From the NCBI GenBank assembly GCA_947579665.1, contig OX388349.1:17764459-17828458 (forward strand): a stretch of 64,000 nucleotides of DNA, given 5' to 3'. Below are positions 12,231-25,867 of the stretch, piece by piece. Below the pieces are notes generated by a model. It was given only the letters and a program-made list of their open reading frames with translations. It ran no database searches and was not told the origin of the DNA. The DNA is from Sympetrum striolatum. Lineage: Eukaryota > Arthropoda > Insecta > Odonata > Libellulidae. Position 1 is the stretch's first letter. Each line of letters opens with the position of its first letter. The position numbers were made by a program, and so were the translations under genes.

Positions 12231-12604
12231 GTAAAGTGTATAAAATCCGAAGGCCAACTGAAACTTCACTACCTTTAATATTAGCTTCCAAGAGTTAAAA
12301 GGGTAATGAGATTTACTAGGTAGAATGAGGAGTGAGGAAATTTGCCCTTGCTTTCCTCACCAAGCTAGAATGCTATAAACAGAAAATTTCTACGAAAGTG
12401 AAGTACAATGACTCTATGAACAACATTTTTCTTAGTATTTTATAAGGAAATACCTAAGTTATTGGCACTATTCAGCGGCTCTCATTCCGCAGTAACTTAT
12501 ATAAAATCACATCTATGAAGAAGACCGCGAAAAAAGTAAATGGAAGATACTTTTATAATTTACCTGTACGATATGGCAAAAAATGTACTTCATTTATCAG
12601 GATA
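12231..12604 (+). repeat. Dispersed repeat family R, copy 2 (near full length, diverged)
   Basis: This copy follows copy 1 by only ~80 bp. It shares GAATGAGGAGTGAGG, TTTCCTCACCAAGCTAGAATG and AATGACTCT with copies 1 and 4. It also extends into the second half of the family, with AACATTTTTCTTAG and the region ending near CATTTATCAGGAT. Confidence 0.65.
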
Positions 12605-12693
12605 TAATATGTAAGTAAGAACACTAGTAAGAGATTTACACGTAATACATCATAACTTCACTGTCACTATAGTCCTTAGGCCTCTATTACTAC

Positions 12694-13061
12694 GGAATTC
12701 GTCATTCTATTCCACCTCCAGCTCGTTGAAATCCGCCTTCCATCGCAAATTTGCTGTTACACTATTAAACTGGTTTGTATCTTGGCTTTCGTATCTAGAA
12801 TTCATTATAAATAATATTTTTAAACCAATATACCTCGATTGAAGTTAGGAGTAACGTTCTTCAAGAAAATATAATCTGGAATTTACCGTTCATTTACATC
12901 TCCAGCTTGTTAAATACAGCCTTCCATCGCAAATTTGCTGTTTATTTATTGGACCAGTTTGTATCTTGGTTTTTGTATCTGTAATTCATCAGCAAAAATA
13001 TTTTGAAACCAATAAGCCTTGAACTTGGGAGTAAACTTCTTTAAGTACATATTATCGGGAT
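12694..13061 (+). repeat. Imperfect tandem duplication, period 184 bp, two units
   Basis: Unit 1 (12694-12877) and unit 2 (12878-13061) both carry GCCTTCCATCGCAAATTTGC, GTTTGTATCTTGG and related segments in the same order. A partial third start may follow near 13058. No coding role is seen. Confidence 0.75.
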
Positions 13062-13069
13062 TCATATTG

Positions 13070-13674
13070 GTTTCATTAACTTTCCTTTTATCTATTGATA
13101 TAACTCTGTGTTTGGAAGAGCTCCCACAATATTCTGAAGGGCTTAATCTCGAATACATAATCATTAATTATCCTCAAATAACTCCATGGCGACCAGACAA
13201 CCCTTTCCACGAAAAAGATAAAAAGGTTATCATCCACTTCCGAAAATGTTCAATTATTGGAGGTTTTTGCGTTTTGGTTATTATTCACATCCATTAACCT
13301 ATAAATGAAGTTAATTAGATAATTTCGATTCCATTTCGAACAGAATTGAGTTATACTATGTAATTGGATTTTAATTTAAATCAATTAACCTGCGAGTAAT
13401 GAAAAATCAATAACAAATAAAACCATGAAAGGAGCGAATTAAACGTATTAGTGTGTTTGTGTGAAAGGCATGGGGAGTTTGTAAAAACATAGCCGCAGAC
13501 AGACACAGGAGGTGGAGAGTAATTTACAGGTTCGATGTGGACCAAACTAAGCATATTTACACCCGATGTGGGTTGGAGCTAAAGTGAAATGTGCATGGAC
13601 ATTATTAAAATTGGTATTCAAAATACTATTTACTGTATTATGCAAGTTCATGGGAGTTTTTCTGGATAAGGTAA
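13070..13674. other. AT-rich sequence, nothing recognised
   Basis: The small + frame at 13019-13297 overlaps the tandem duplication and has no recognisable protein feature. Confidence 0.45.
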
Positions 13675-14899
13675 TTCCGGGAGAGATGCCCCTTCTAAGG
13701 AAATGACTTCATAACTATGACTTCAGTGACAACAAGAGTGTGAAACTGCGTGATACAATAGAACATTTATTGATTATCAACAGGATATAAATAAATTTTG
13801 TTTAAAAAAATGTCCACACAAAATGATAAAGTTTTTCTGCACCCATGCATTTGGCCATCTCTCCCGAGTGTCCGGGTGAGACGCCCCACCTCTGTGAAAG
13901 AGTTATTACCTATTACCCCATTACACATCACATACGCCTCATTATCTTAAACTGCATTTAATATGGGAAGTGCTTGTTATGTGACATAATTGTAAAATTT
14001 AACTTGAAATTAGGATCTAACTAAACGTTTAAGTTAACTTTAAAACCTATTTTGAAGTTTCATTTGCAAAAAAAAATACGAGGCATCTCAGCCTCCTCTA
14101 GAGGCATATAAACAGCATATTGAGGCTTGGTCATCAGTTTTTTTGCGATTGACTTCTTTTTATGCAAAAATATTGTCGTTTTGACCGAAGAAAAATTTAT
14201 GACAATTTTGATGCTTTTGTCGAAATTTCAAAACTTTCGAAACGAGGCAAAACTTCTCACGGAATGTATTTTTTTAATTTCGAAAAAAAGTCATATTCGT
14301 AATGCCCATTTGAGTGGGCCACTTTTGCCGGTATTACGTTTCGATCAGAAAATAGTGGCAAAACGCTCCACCCTAGTGCTTTATAAAAAATGCGTCATCT
14401 TTTGATCGTGCATAAAATGAATTCGACCGTGGATTTAAATTTAAATTTAAATTTAAATTAAAGTTAAATTGGTGGGGCACATATACCTAAAGATAGCACT
14501 GGGGCGTCTATCCCGAGAAGAGGTCTATCCTTTCAGTACGGGAGAGATGCCTTTACAGCTAGTGGGGCTACACTTTGTCCAAGATGGGCAGTCACTGCAC
14601 GTGGATATTATATGAACCCTTTGCCACAAGTTTTCGCCCTTTAATTCAATATATTCAAATATTCAAACTGATGCCAACCAGAAACATTTAACTCTATCTT
14701 ATAACAGGGCGGAAAAAACAGTACATACTTGAAATTATGTTATAAAACTGCGTAAAAAGAATTAATTGCCGTGAATCTCTTGCAGATAGACAGGTGTATT
14801 CCAACTAACTGACGAACACCGTCATTGAAGCAATCTTATGGTTTACCTTAAAAATACTACGACTGGGGTATCTCTCCCGGTGGGGCATCTCACCCGGAA
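13675..14899. mobile_element. 1.2-kb element with short terminal inverted repeats and repeated internal motif
   Basis: The ends TTCCGGGAGAGATGCCCCTT (13675-13694) and, inverted, TTCCGGGTGAGATGCCCCAC (14880-14899) form a ~20-bp TIR. The same motif recurs inside in both orientations at about 13855-13895, 14495-14510, 14540-14553 and 14865-14880. No transposase-like protein is visible; the ~90-codon frame at 14127-14405 is unrecognised. Subterminal motif repeats of this kind are usual in non-autonomous DNA transposons, where they bind transposase. The family is not assigned, and no target-site duplication was established. Confidence 0.5.
14433..14460 (+). repeat. (TTTAAA)n-type microsatellite
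   Basis: About four and a half tandem copies of a 6-bp ATTTAA unit lie inside the 13.7-14.9 kb element. Confidence 0.85.
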
Positions 14900-15742
14900 A
14901 TCTTAATCTAAAAGAATCCTTCAAGGGCTCATGAATTTCCACTATTCTAGGAAGAGACCCGAAGTTTGAGATTTAGCGGTGTAGTAATGATTCGTTGTCG
15001 TTTGTAGTCGTAATGTCGTTTTAGAGTTTCCTCGGTAGAATTTACATCTTGTTGCGGTGATTAAAAAAAATTAATTACTAGGAGCCTTTATTTAACATGT
15101 CGTTAACCTCGTCAAAATCTTGTCGTTATAAGCGATCGCTACTTTGTTTCCTGTTGTCTTCTTTCAAACAATCTTTCATATTAAGTGATTTTAGAATTAC
15201 TTACTTCTCAGAATGGCTGCAGTCCTCGAGATCCTTGTTCATTTCTCCGAGCACTTCCAGCGTCAGCCCTTGCGCATCTGCGAAACGGGTTATTGGGTGT
15301 TTTAGGTATTAGGTAATACCGTATTGTGGCGGAATAAGGTAGAATAACTTATTTAACTAGTCGCCGCTTATAATTGGACGATTGGAGGATATCTCCAAAA
15401 TCCACGACGATAGATTTACTTTGATTCATAATGAAAATATGAACGATGACGATAATTTATGTTTTAATGTGGTTTTCTTTGTAGGTTTTCATTAAAATTT
15501 ATTACATATTCAGCAGTGACCCTTGTACATACATAGATGTAACCTTTCTGAGAGAAGACCTCTCAAAATATTAGCAAGTTATACAGCAAAGTCGGCTGCT
15601 TACATATCTTTATTTCTCGGTCAGTGAAATGATTAACATTATCGTATGAATTTACTATTTCTGTGAGTAAAGGGAAAGGAAAAATGTTTCGTCATTTTAA
15701 TTTCAGGAACCATGTAAGTCTTGTACTAATTTTACAGAATGA
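14900..15742. other. No gene recognised
   Basis: AT-rich sequence with one short + frame (15097-15312) that lacks protein character. Confidence 0.45.
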
Positions 15743-15891
15743 AATTAAAGAAGGACCGTTTCGTCCACTTCCACAGCAATTTTACTATGGCAGCATGTTT
15801 TGCTAGTGTCATCAGGCCTGAAGGGCACTAGCGAAACATGTTGCCATAATAAAATTGCTGTGGCAGTGTACGAAACGGTCCTTCTTTAATT
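15743..15891. repeat. Long inverted repeat (hairpin), arms about 65 bp
   Basis: The left arm starts AATTAAAGAAGGACCGTTTC and includes CCACAGCAATTTTA and GCTAGTG; the right arm is its near-perfect inverse, ending at 15891. The centre reads TCATCAGGCCTGA. The right arm contains GAAAC (15833-15837) followed by AATAAAA and TGTGG, a layout shared with hairpins at 2.0, 31.2 and 48.3 kb. Confidence 0.85.
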
Positions 15892-17600
15892 GAATGTCCT
15901 TCCATGAGGTAGCGCCTTCCCACATTGAGTTTATTTGAGCTATTTTTATAGAAATTCAGAACTTTAAATGATATTGATGAACTGTATACTCTTTGAGAAA
16001 TTATGTTCTCTAAAATGCGTTCAGTTAATTTTAAGTATAAGTTATATATAATTTAATAACAATTTAAACAAACCCCTTTATCTTCTTATGTAAGCATTTT
16101 AGCATTTGTTCGTTCACAACGTTGCCTATGCGGCTGTCTATTCCTTCCATAGCATCAATTCCATGCAAGAACGTAACGAGCTATTCAAATATTTGATTAT
16201 TTTACCGTCAAATAAAAATACTTCATTTCTCAGAAGGTTTATCTGTAAAATAAAAATACAAAGAATTATTCGGGTATAGAACGTTTGATTTATTTTCTCG
16301 TTTCTGAAATGTAATTGCGTCAAATTCCGAAATTCATGCGCTAATAAACAATATAATTGATATTTGTTAAATTGTTATCCATTGTGCTAAGGAATTTATC
16401 TAGGCCCTTATAACATTAAAGTTTAACTTTTTACTTCACATAAAATGTGTAATATATATGTTCGTCCCCTAAATGCTCCATGAACTAAAAGCAACTATTT
16501 ATAGCACACTCAAACGTTTTTATGTTTACGGTGTTTGGCCACCCCTTATTCACATTTCTGCGAGAGAAAACGGTATCCCAGAATAGATAGGTAGCTAGAA
16601 AGAATATTTTCTAACTGCCCTACTTCTCTAAATTAAATTTAATTGATTTATTAATAATATACGCCTTTAAAATGAATTTTTGGCAAAAATCGATGTTAAA
16701 TTTGAATAACGTTCCGGTTCATTTATAATAAATTCCACCTTATGAAATTCATAGAATTTTATGCTTAATTAATAATGAACAACGGCGCCGCATTAATGGA
16801 ATAGACCTTTTTAATTTCCGATGTAATTTTTAGGAGAGGTTTACAATATCAAAAATCCCATTTTTGTAATTTTAATGAATAAAAAACGCCTCGTACAGGA
16901 AAACGCACTTAATTTACTGTAATTTGTATGCGTTTTTGATTTAAAATTTCGGCTGCATGCCCATCTTCCTTCATAATGGTACTACTAATGAATTATTCAT
17001 GGACATCCGGTGGCACAAACATCTGACCAGCAATAACACGGCTTTAAAAACTTTACTCTTCCCACGCAAGTAAACCACTTCGCTATTTGTTTCCAATTTT
17101 GTTTGGCTATGAGAGGAAAAACAAGCTCGTGAAATGTTAATCACGAGATGAGAGTTTCACTGTTTGCCACAGAAAGTATGTATTCGTAATTAAGCCGCAG
17201 ACTTTTGAAGCGAGATTAACAAAACGGGATGGAAAGAGTGGGTCGACGTTTATTCCAACTGAAAACCCAAGCGTATGTCCCTACTAATGATAATGCGATT
17301 GCGTGGTATTAAATTTTAAAATCGCTGTTATTTGTTACAAAAGAGGAATCGGTATCATTTTAAATGCCAGCTGAAACACCGAATGACGTCCGTCTGTGAA
17401 AATGCTTATCATTGAAGCTAAAATTGTCAATTGAAGTTGATATATGCGTCTGCAGAAGTTAATTGTAACTATCACTATACTATAAATAACTTTGGTATAC
17501 GAAATAGAACTTTCTGTAAATGAATGAGTTCCCTAAAGTAGACGTTAGAACTATATTAAAATAATGTCTATTATCAGAGGATTGACGATATTTAGATAAT
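15892..17600. other. AT-rich sequence, nothing recognised
   Basis: No exon, RNA gene or repeat copy was supported. Confidence 0.45.
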
Positions 17601-17616
17601 GGTAAACAAAAAAAAT

Positions 17617-17664
17617 TATGTCATGTTAAGATCATCTAATATTAGATGATCTTAACATGACATA
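17617..17664. repeat. Perfect 48-bp palindrome
   Basis: Two 24-bp arms, starting TATGTCATGTTAAGATC on the left, meet with no spacer at 17640/17641. Outside the arms, an A-rich run on the left and a T-rich run on the right extend the symmetry imperfectly. A spacerless perfect palindrome is unusual and probably the remnant of a foldback element. Confidence 0.9.
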
Positions 17665-18091
17665 CATTTTTTGTGAACGAAATAACAGTCTAAAATTGCC
17701 TACATTACAGATTCAGAGACAAAAGATGGCCACAATTCATATCACGTGACATTCTATACACTCTCTCATTCACTTCTTACTACAGTTTAATGAATTTTGT
17801 TACGTCTAGCTAGCTAAAAGCAAAACTGCTAGGAACTTCAGGAAATAAATTCCAATAGTATACGGAGCTGTTATAAGTCAATATTTTCCGACTTCTATTT
17901 TTTTAGGTTTTGTTAATGCTGTACATTTTTCAGGGTCTCCTATATCAAAATGTGCTGGTCATATTTCCAGTGTTTCCAGAATTTCCAGATATTCGTTTTT
18001 GGTGACAACATTTTGTACTATTTATTTTAGTTTTAAATGTTACAAGTTTGATATTTATTTATATCTTAGCCTCAATAATTCGAAAAATGTC

Positions 18092-18470
18092 TGTAAAGTA
18101 TTCAGCCTAAATGCCAGTTGGTACCTCACCCCCTCTGACATAAGCTACTAAAGGCTTGCAGAGAGGAATGAGGTTCACCAGGCAGGATGAGGAGTGAGGT
18201 AGTTTGTCATTGCTTTCCTCAGTGGGCCGAAATGCTATAAGCGAAACATGTCCACGCAAGTGAAGCATAATGACTCTATTAGTAACACTTTTCTAGGAAT
18301 TCCATAAGGAGAGACTTTATTCAGTGACATTATTCACTCACTCCTCGGTAGCTTTCATTTCATCACAGCCATGATCAAGAACGTTACGAAAGAAAATGAA
18401 AGATACATTTTCTCTATCCTGTACCACAGACAAATGAAAATATTCCATTCATCAGAGTATGGTAACAGGA
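18092..18470 (+). repeat. Dispersed repeat family R, copy 3 (near full length)
   Basis: It starts GTAAAGTATTCAGCC and contains GTTGGTACCTCACCCCCTC, GATGAGGAGTGAGGTAGTTT, GTGAAGCATAATGACTCT, AGTAACACTTTTCTAG, CACAGCCATGATCAAGA and CCATTCATCAG in family order. It is one of the best-preserved copies here. Confidence 0.75.
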
Positions 18471-21400
18471 GCAATTCCAATAATACCATATTTTATATAA
18501 TAATGCAATGTTATGTGCAATAATAATGACCAGTTACAAAAGTACTATTTACAATCAACCAATATGATTATCCAATAAAATTCATATTGCTACAAGCCAA
18601 TCTTATCAGCATAGATAGCTATCTAACAATGTATTTTCACGTACAAAACTTACATGTTCCATAAAAATTTACAAGCATAAACTATTGTCCCTAACTAATT
18701 TTATTCCTTCTATTTATATTCTATCACTCTGAGTATCACAGTAATGTGCCTTCAATAGTCTTAATAATGTATTAGGTGGGAGTTAACTTTTGAGCACTGC
18801 AATATACTCACGAAGTAAATATTATTGTCTTAAAAATAATACTTGAGTAAGTGCGTTGCCCTCTTTTTTCATGTGTACGCAATGGAGAGTTTTTTAAGCC
18901 CTCTGAATGATCCAGGAGTAGAAATTGATTTGCGGAACACCTGGTGATGTTATCGACGAGTGTAAACAAAGTGCAATTGCGAGATTATTTACGACACGCG
19001 TTCTTTATACTCTCCTTTGGGTTCTTTTATTAAGAGAAGGGTGCTCCTGATAAGCCATTATACAAATTTATTGACGTATTCTTTCCTATTACTAAGAGCC
19101 GAACGATATTTGAAAAGAGACCTTTGTGAAAAAATAAAGAACGTGTGTAAAGCCCTCCCTTTTATATTGCTTGTATTTGCGTTTCGCGGATTCCATCAAT
19201 AGAGGGCTATTCATTCATATAGCTCGCAATAGTTCATCGAATGCAACCCGCGATAAATCTATTGTGATCGGAAATATAAAGTTTGTGTGTGTTCTCATTT
19301 GATACCTATCACCAAAGGATCCGGGCGTAGGCGTTGTTATTTATTTCTATAAGAGAAATAGATGAGGATTTCCGCTGAAATGGGTGTGTTAGAACGAGTG
19401 GCGCTATTCTCATAATAGAGACGAGCCGATAATTGCTTCGTGGCCTTGATCGGAATTCAGCTGTGCATACATATTTGAGGCACCAACTGTATATTTTTGA
19501 ATCGTTTTTATTTACTGTACAAAATTTTTTTTATTATGTATGATCATATACCCTTTTATCTTCGATATTAATTATTTAGTTTTATGAAAAAATTTAATTG
19601 ATTTTTTCAGTTATCATTGACGAGTCTGGTTAGAACTCGTAAACTCTTTAATAGCTGATATTTTACTCTCAATATAGTTTTCTTAGCAATCTTTCTTGTA
19701 ACGTACGTAATTGTTTGATTTTCATTACGTTCTTTCTCTGTTTACTTTCACACAGACATTTCTATTGATTTATCTACGTAAATACTTATCTGTATATTTT
19801 TCATTTCAAGATCTATCTTGAACTGCTAACCTATCTTTAACTACTATCTTAAAGTATGTCTCCTTAAAAATTACTGTACTATCCGTAGGTTTTGCAGGTT
19901 TCAAAACCCCCTTCTTATGGGTGTTTATTGCTGTGGTGTATATTTTTAGGTTTTTAAACCTGTAGGCTTTCTTTTTCTGTATCATGTTCTCAATCTTTAA
20001 AATTTTATAAGATAAAGTGTTGGGTGTCGTAAGTATTATTAGTCTAATTAATTTCTACCTCGATGTACGGCTCTGATAAGGAAATGCTGCAATAAATAAG
20101 ACACAGGAGTATATTATAGCTTGACTGGCTTAAGCAAAGTTTCCGTATCAATCCCGAAAATATATTAACTCCCTATAAAGGCTCAATTTTAGTACAAAAT
20201 CCTCGGGAATTTTCTCATTTAAACCCAATCTTATTATTCTTCTTCCCATGTTGGATATTTTAGCATACCTCGGTCTACGCAGAGTATAGACGAAATAAAT
20301 AAATACAGAGGTTACCTTTATTTTTCTACCATACTTTAAAAACAGATCTTTGTACCACTATTAACTTACGATAAATTTTGTTTATTTTGAAACACTATTA
20401 GCTTCTATTAAGAAAGCTATGACCAATAAATGATATGCCTTATAGAAATGATAATTCTTTATTTCAAACCAGAAAGGATTCGGAAGGACGTTGGAGCGAC
20501 GTTGACCATTATTTTATCCAGCAAATATCGATCACTTTCAAGAGCACCGTTTAATTTTAAATTTTTTCAAGGCTTTATTTACGCACTTTTATTAAATTAC
20601 GGAAATGAAGAGTTTGATTTATGCTTTTCGTTGTTTCTCACGTATTTGACTGTGCTAACGAAGTAAAAATTCATCATAAACGAATATACACGAGACGTTT
20701 ACATGGATTTATTTATATTTTCTTGATTACGGTAGGTTCTTGGTCTTTGTATACCGCTGGTTGAGGAAGCTTCTATTCCGTTTTATTACTATAAGTTTTT
20801 CATTTATTTTCAATGTTATTCAATTTTTCGTACCTCCCAAATCCTAATAATTTTATGTAAATATTTTCCCTTTCCTCAGCTTTTTGTTGCAGTAATTGAA
20901 AAATAATCAACACCATTATTTTAAAATATAACATGTCCTTTATTTTACAAGGAATTCTTTTATTTTGGGGATTAAATGTCTTTAATATTTTGGCTTAAGA
21001 AATTCTATTCACTGTTAAGCTTTTGACCATACATTCATTATGTTGAACGCAATTAATTTTTATTCATTTTATCTTAAAATATTATTTTGATTAAATTGAC
21101 TGGAGATGTTTTACATTCTCTTAAATTTCGGTTTGAACGACAAAACATTTAACAGGAAAAGTTTTATGTTAATATTACGAACCAATGTTAGAGACATACA
21201 TTATTTAACTCATTCTCATAACATCATTTAGTACTATCCCATATTCCTCCATAACAGAAATAGTATGTATACTATTGACTGTACTTGTGAAATACGTGAA
21301 TCTTCCACGAATAGTAGGTATATTAACATTTTAAGTGACATATATATCCACGAATAAGACAAATTCCTTTCTTGGACGTTTTGTCAAAAATTAGGCTGCT

Positions 21401-24400
21401 TATTGGAGGAAATATATTTTCCATGGTGTTTTATGTACCCATCAGTATTGCAGCTGTATAGTAGTCTCAAATACCATGCTGATTCGTAGAAGTGGGCATA
21501 TAGAGCAGTGATTTGTTTTTATTCTACTAATTAAGGTTAAATGACAACATAATAAGGTAATGTAAATCATTTTCTACCTTTTTCCTCCCTTTTACCTGTT
21601 TCCCATGTGTAACAAATGTAAGCGACTTTAAACACCGCAGGAATGTTACAGAATGTTTTTTCCTTAAGTGTTTGTGGTGTTGGCCATGCACCTGACCTAG
21701 AAAGCATGGTCACCGCGGCTAACGATCTTTATTCTTTGCTTTTAATTGATGGCTTTAAGAGTCTGATACTCTAGGCCTTTTTCATCTAACAATAAGTCAT
21801 AAGTTATGGCTCAGTCATATGACGTTTGCTGATTCCTTTATGTTTTTCCGCCACTGAGGGCTTGTTTCGATTTTCTCCCATTGTGAAATGCGGTGTGGAA
21901 TTTATTAGTGTCTCGGGGGCATCGCAAATTTCAGTCGCGCATCGGTGCTCTCCGTTATCTCAGAAACTGCGGTTTTGCGGACGAAGTGCACAATAAATTG
22001 ACCTCAAAAGGCCGTCTAAAGTTGCGGAAACTCGTCTTAAAGAATATGTGGTGAGATAATCCGACTTGTGTTGAAGAGGCTGCTTGATTTATCATCACCC
22101 ACAGATTATCAAATCGTATATACCTGTTTAAATGGAAATTGAAAGAGTCGCGACCCTAGAGAAATCTCTCCACAACATAACAGTCATATTCAAGCATGAA
22201 TTACTGTCTACATTCAAAAGTGCGGCGTTAGTGATAAATTGCTTGAATCTATCCCGGTGCAATTTATATCTGATCGTGAAATATTTTTAGAAATTATTTT
22301 AGATTAATTTACAATTTAGTGTTAGTTAATATCGTCTGTAAAATTATATTTATAAGGCAGATATTTTAATGCATACACTACCATTTTGTGGCGATGTCAC
22401 TGTTAAATTTAACTATTGCTTTTGAAAAGCATAATTTCTTTGTTGATAACTCAACGGAAAGCTTAAATTTGGAGATATATATACATGTAATAATGAAGGA
22501 TGAAATGTAAATTATTATGTGTAATTAAATATTGATACCAAAATTTTTAGTATTCTCTATTCAATAGTTTAAGAATGCCATTTCACAAACATTGGTTCGC
22601 AGCATAATCTTTTATTTCATTTGTATTTTCCAGTACGATTCTTGCTCTCCATTAATTTTCGATCAAAATTATGGTAAAATAATTAGAATGAATTAGCTAC
22701 AGATATATTTTTTCATTTTACCTGAATATGACATCGAAAAAAAAAACAGACCTCTGGACTGCTAGACGTAGCAAAAACGTTCTCCAAGAACTTTTCATTC
22801 ACGAATCTATGAAGTACTGGTTCTGTTTATAATCTCATCTTAAACTTGTGCAGTTTCAGATGTCTTCTATCTCACTTTTTATCTAAATTGCTCCATGACC
22901 ATGCAATTGAAGCTATGTGTATGAATGAGTGAAGCCTTTCTGTCTTTTTACTACCATTTACCCCATGTATGTAAGTGGTCACAACTAAGCAGTCATTCTT
23001 TGCTTTCTGAATTACATATATTGAACGATAGAATTACTTAATGAAGCATCTCTATTTGTCTATTAAAAATGGAAAATGGACAAAAGATCGGCCAGTAAAA
23101 CTTGAAGGGCAGAGAAAGTTTAGTAGTTAAGTAATTTTCTAAGATTTTTTTCTACCCTTGTGCATCAAGTACTGAAAATAGTGTTAATTGTTTTAATTCC
23201 ATACTGTAGTAAAATATTTTACTGTATAAATCTAACGAGTATTTTGGCTTCGGCACTTGTATCAAAATCTCCAAATTCATCCTGATAGGCAGTACATGGC
23301 AACGCATCGAAGTACAGCGAGTTGCAAAATTACAGGGGCTGTACGCCAAAAGTCATTACCTGCAAAACCTGCTAAGGCAATGTTTTTTCATCGTAACATG
23401 AATATTCCAAAAATACGACATCCCCTGTAGGTGCGTTGTAAGGATATGACGAAGCACTTTGAGGAACAGCGTAGAAAGCAACCGGAAACGGATCTATTCC
23501 TCTGGAAATGGAAAAATTATTCGAGCGGAAACGCATTCCCTGCCTTAAATCCACTTCTTCAGTTGATGCACCCTTCAAATGGATTTGATTTGGTAAAGAA
23601 GATTTCCCCTTCTTTGGGTGTCTTTTTGGGCGGCTCCGCTTCGAGCAAACTCCCATTCTTTCGGTCACCCATTTCTTGCGAGAAAAGTCTTCATAAATGA
23701 TAAACCCGTTACCTTGAATGGGATTTAATTTACATGGAATTGAATATGTAGTCTAAAGCTTCAGATAGTGTCGTTTCATTGAATACATTCAGCAATTAGT
23801 TTTCACGTGTTTTCACTTCGTGTTTATGTATTTAACGTATGTTCGAAGAAAAATATTTGATTTAACTTTTTATATAAATAATCAGTTATTTTCACGACCG
23901 ATTCAGTATTTTGTTATCCAGTTTCGTTAGTTTCTAAAACTTGACTATCCCTTCTAAACAGTAATTATTTATTACATTCGTAAAATTTAAATTGTTGACT
24001 CGTATTTTTCAATGTCTTTCCAAACGATAACAGGATTAGAAAAGGAAAACAAATATTAGCCGTATGTCTTTAATCTGGAACAGTGACGGCTTGGTTTGTG
24101 GTCGCATCAAAGTCTTATTACGTACTTTAGGATGTCAAATATATCCGCGTGAGTTGTGCACGTGTTTCCAGCATTAGATGTATCTTCTTTAATCGTAGAA
24201 AAGGAGATAGGTGGCTAATTTGATCTTATCCCAATGGAAGTAGCGAATTAATCTAGCTTACTTTTACTTGAATAATACTCCGGCGTTTACTTATATATAG
24301 GTTTTGGTTATATATAGATTTTGAGAGGCATTAAAATCGTAAATTAACACAAAAATACTAAATCTTCATTGGTTTTGGCGTCTTTTTTTCGTTCGTCGAC

Positions 24401-24780
24401 ATGATTCTGATCTAGAAGTTCAAGGTCAGAGTTTTATTTTTACGTCATCTTTCAGCCAATATCCTTTTCTACTCTTTTCCCTTCTGACTTCTCTTAATTT
24501 ATATTCGATCGTGCGTTTCCTTCTCAGATGCTATTCCATTTCATCCGCTTATTATCTTTGTATATTACTCATCAGTTAATAATTATCGTGGTACAAACGT
24601 ATGGGTAGAATAGCATGTGCTCATGGTACTAATTTGTAAGTATGAAGGTACTGATCAGTACATTCTAAGATACGTCCTATTAGGATTAAAATGAAAAAAA
24701 TTTTATGAAGGATGAAATGATGTTAGAGTTAGATTGATATATATATATAAATGTGAAAATCAGAGGAATTTCAAATGTAA
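18471..24780. other. 6.3 kb of AT-rich DNA without recognisable genes
   Basis: No coding exon or clear mobile element was seen. A somewhat GC-richer part lies at about 21680-22080 and could be a conserved non-coding element, with no specific support. A short (TA)n run lies at 24738-24750. Confidence 0.4.
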
Positions 24781-24789
24781 TAGATACGA

Positions 24790-25090
24790 TGTTAAAGCCA
24801 TGTATAAGTCTCTGGAATTGCTTCCCGTAGATGACTTATTTCAATACTTACTTGTCGTTGAGAACTACTATATTTTCAATTCAAAATCGCAAAAAATTTA
24901 AGCCCACAACATGGATACTAAGAAAAAGTTTAATTTTCTTGTAGCATGATTTAATAATAAATACGGAGCTAAAAGATTCAATGTTCTTGTTCCAAATATT
25001 TTTAACAATCCTCCTAACTATACACTCAGACTCAATACTCTGTCAGAGGTGAAGATGGCAATGAAAAAACTCATATACGACTAATAGGTG
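24790..25090 (+). pseudogene. LINE reverse-transcriptase ORF C-terminal relic
   Basis: The + strand reads as a decayed LINE polyprotein end: a YKSLELLPVDDLF stretch, then after one or more stops NKYGAKRFNVLVPNIFN and a final KMAMKKLIYD before TAA. This follows the usual order of CR1/Jockey-type C-termini (Y.SL..LP...LF; G.R.F....P..FN.LP; K...K..L). In-frame stops show it is inactive. A related 50-bp fragment (GTACTGATCAGTACATTC, 24648-24665) is echoed near 28590. Confidence 0.5.
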
Positions 25091-25099
25091 AACTAATTT

Positions 25100-25637
25100 A
25101 TACATTTGGAGCACCTCGTGATGAACTAGAATTAACTCAGGTGCGCTCGAAGGTTCAAAATATTTTATTGTTTTTGTTTTGTAAGCCATTTACTGGCAGA
25201 TCCAATACTTTATTTGTATTATAATTTTTGTTTATCCCTCTGTATTATATAATTAATTCATTCCAAAATGATTATTTATAATAAAATAGAATTCTTATTG
25301 TAATAGAAAGACGAAATTACCAGCATCCTTTTTTCTTCGTGTAATTGGTTCCAGTGCATAACTTGCGTTGATCGCAATATCTGTGAGCATAATGATCATT
25401 GTCACCTGAGTTGTCTACTGCTAGCCTTTATATGATCGAATTCCATACTAATAACAATTACCTTGTTGCAATACATTTTTCTCATATTTTTGTTAATAAA
25501 AGCTGGACTATGCCCTTACTTGTACTAATAATATACTGATAATTAAATAAAACGGATTTAGCATTCTTCTGCAAGATGTTTTATTTAGATAACCAGTTTC
25601 TTAGGTTAATCATATCTGTATCAGTGGCGATCCATCA
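25100..25637. other. AT-rich sequence, nothing recognised
   Basis: It may include the 3' UTR of the preceding LINE relic. No tail was identified. Confidence 0.4.
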
Positions 25638-25867
25638 CCGAAACTGATCGGTGAATTAGAGGTTTCAAATATCCGATAGCCGTGTTTGTCGGCGCTCAGT
25701 ACCTTACTGCCACCGGATTACCGACTTTCTAAGAGAGAGTTTCTTAGAACGTTGCTAATCCGGGCCTTCCTGTTGTTAGCGAAAACTGGTGGCAACGATG
25801 TACAGCTCCGACGGAGACGGCTTTGGAGATTGAATACTTCTAATTCATTATCAGTCGTGTTCCAATT
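25638..25867. mobile_element. Foldback element, family F (copy 2)
   Basis: The left arm carries GAATTAGAGGTTTC and GCCGTGTTTGTCGGCGCTC; the right arm has GACGGCTTTGGAGATTG, TTCTAATTCATTATCAG and CGTGTTCCAAT, the inverse. The centre has CCGCCGG-like motifs shared with copies 1 and 5. It is non-coding. Confidence 0.65.
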
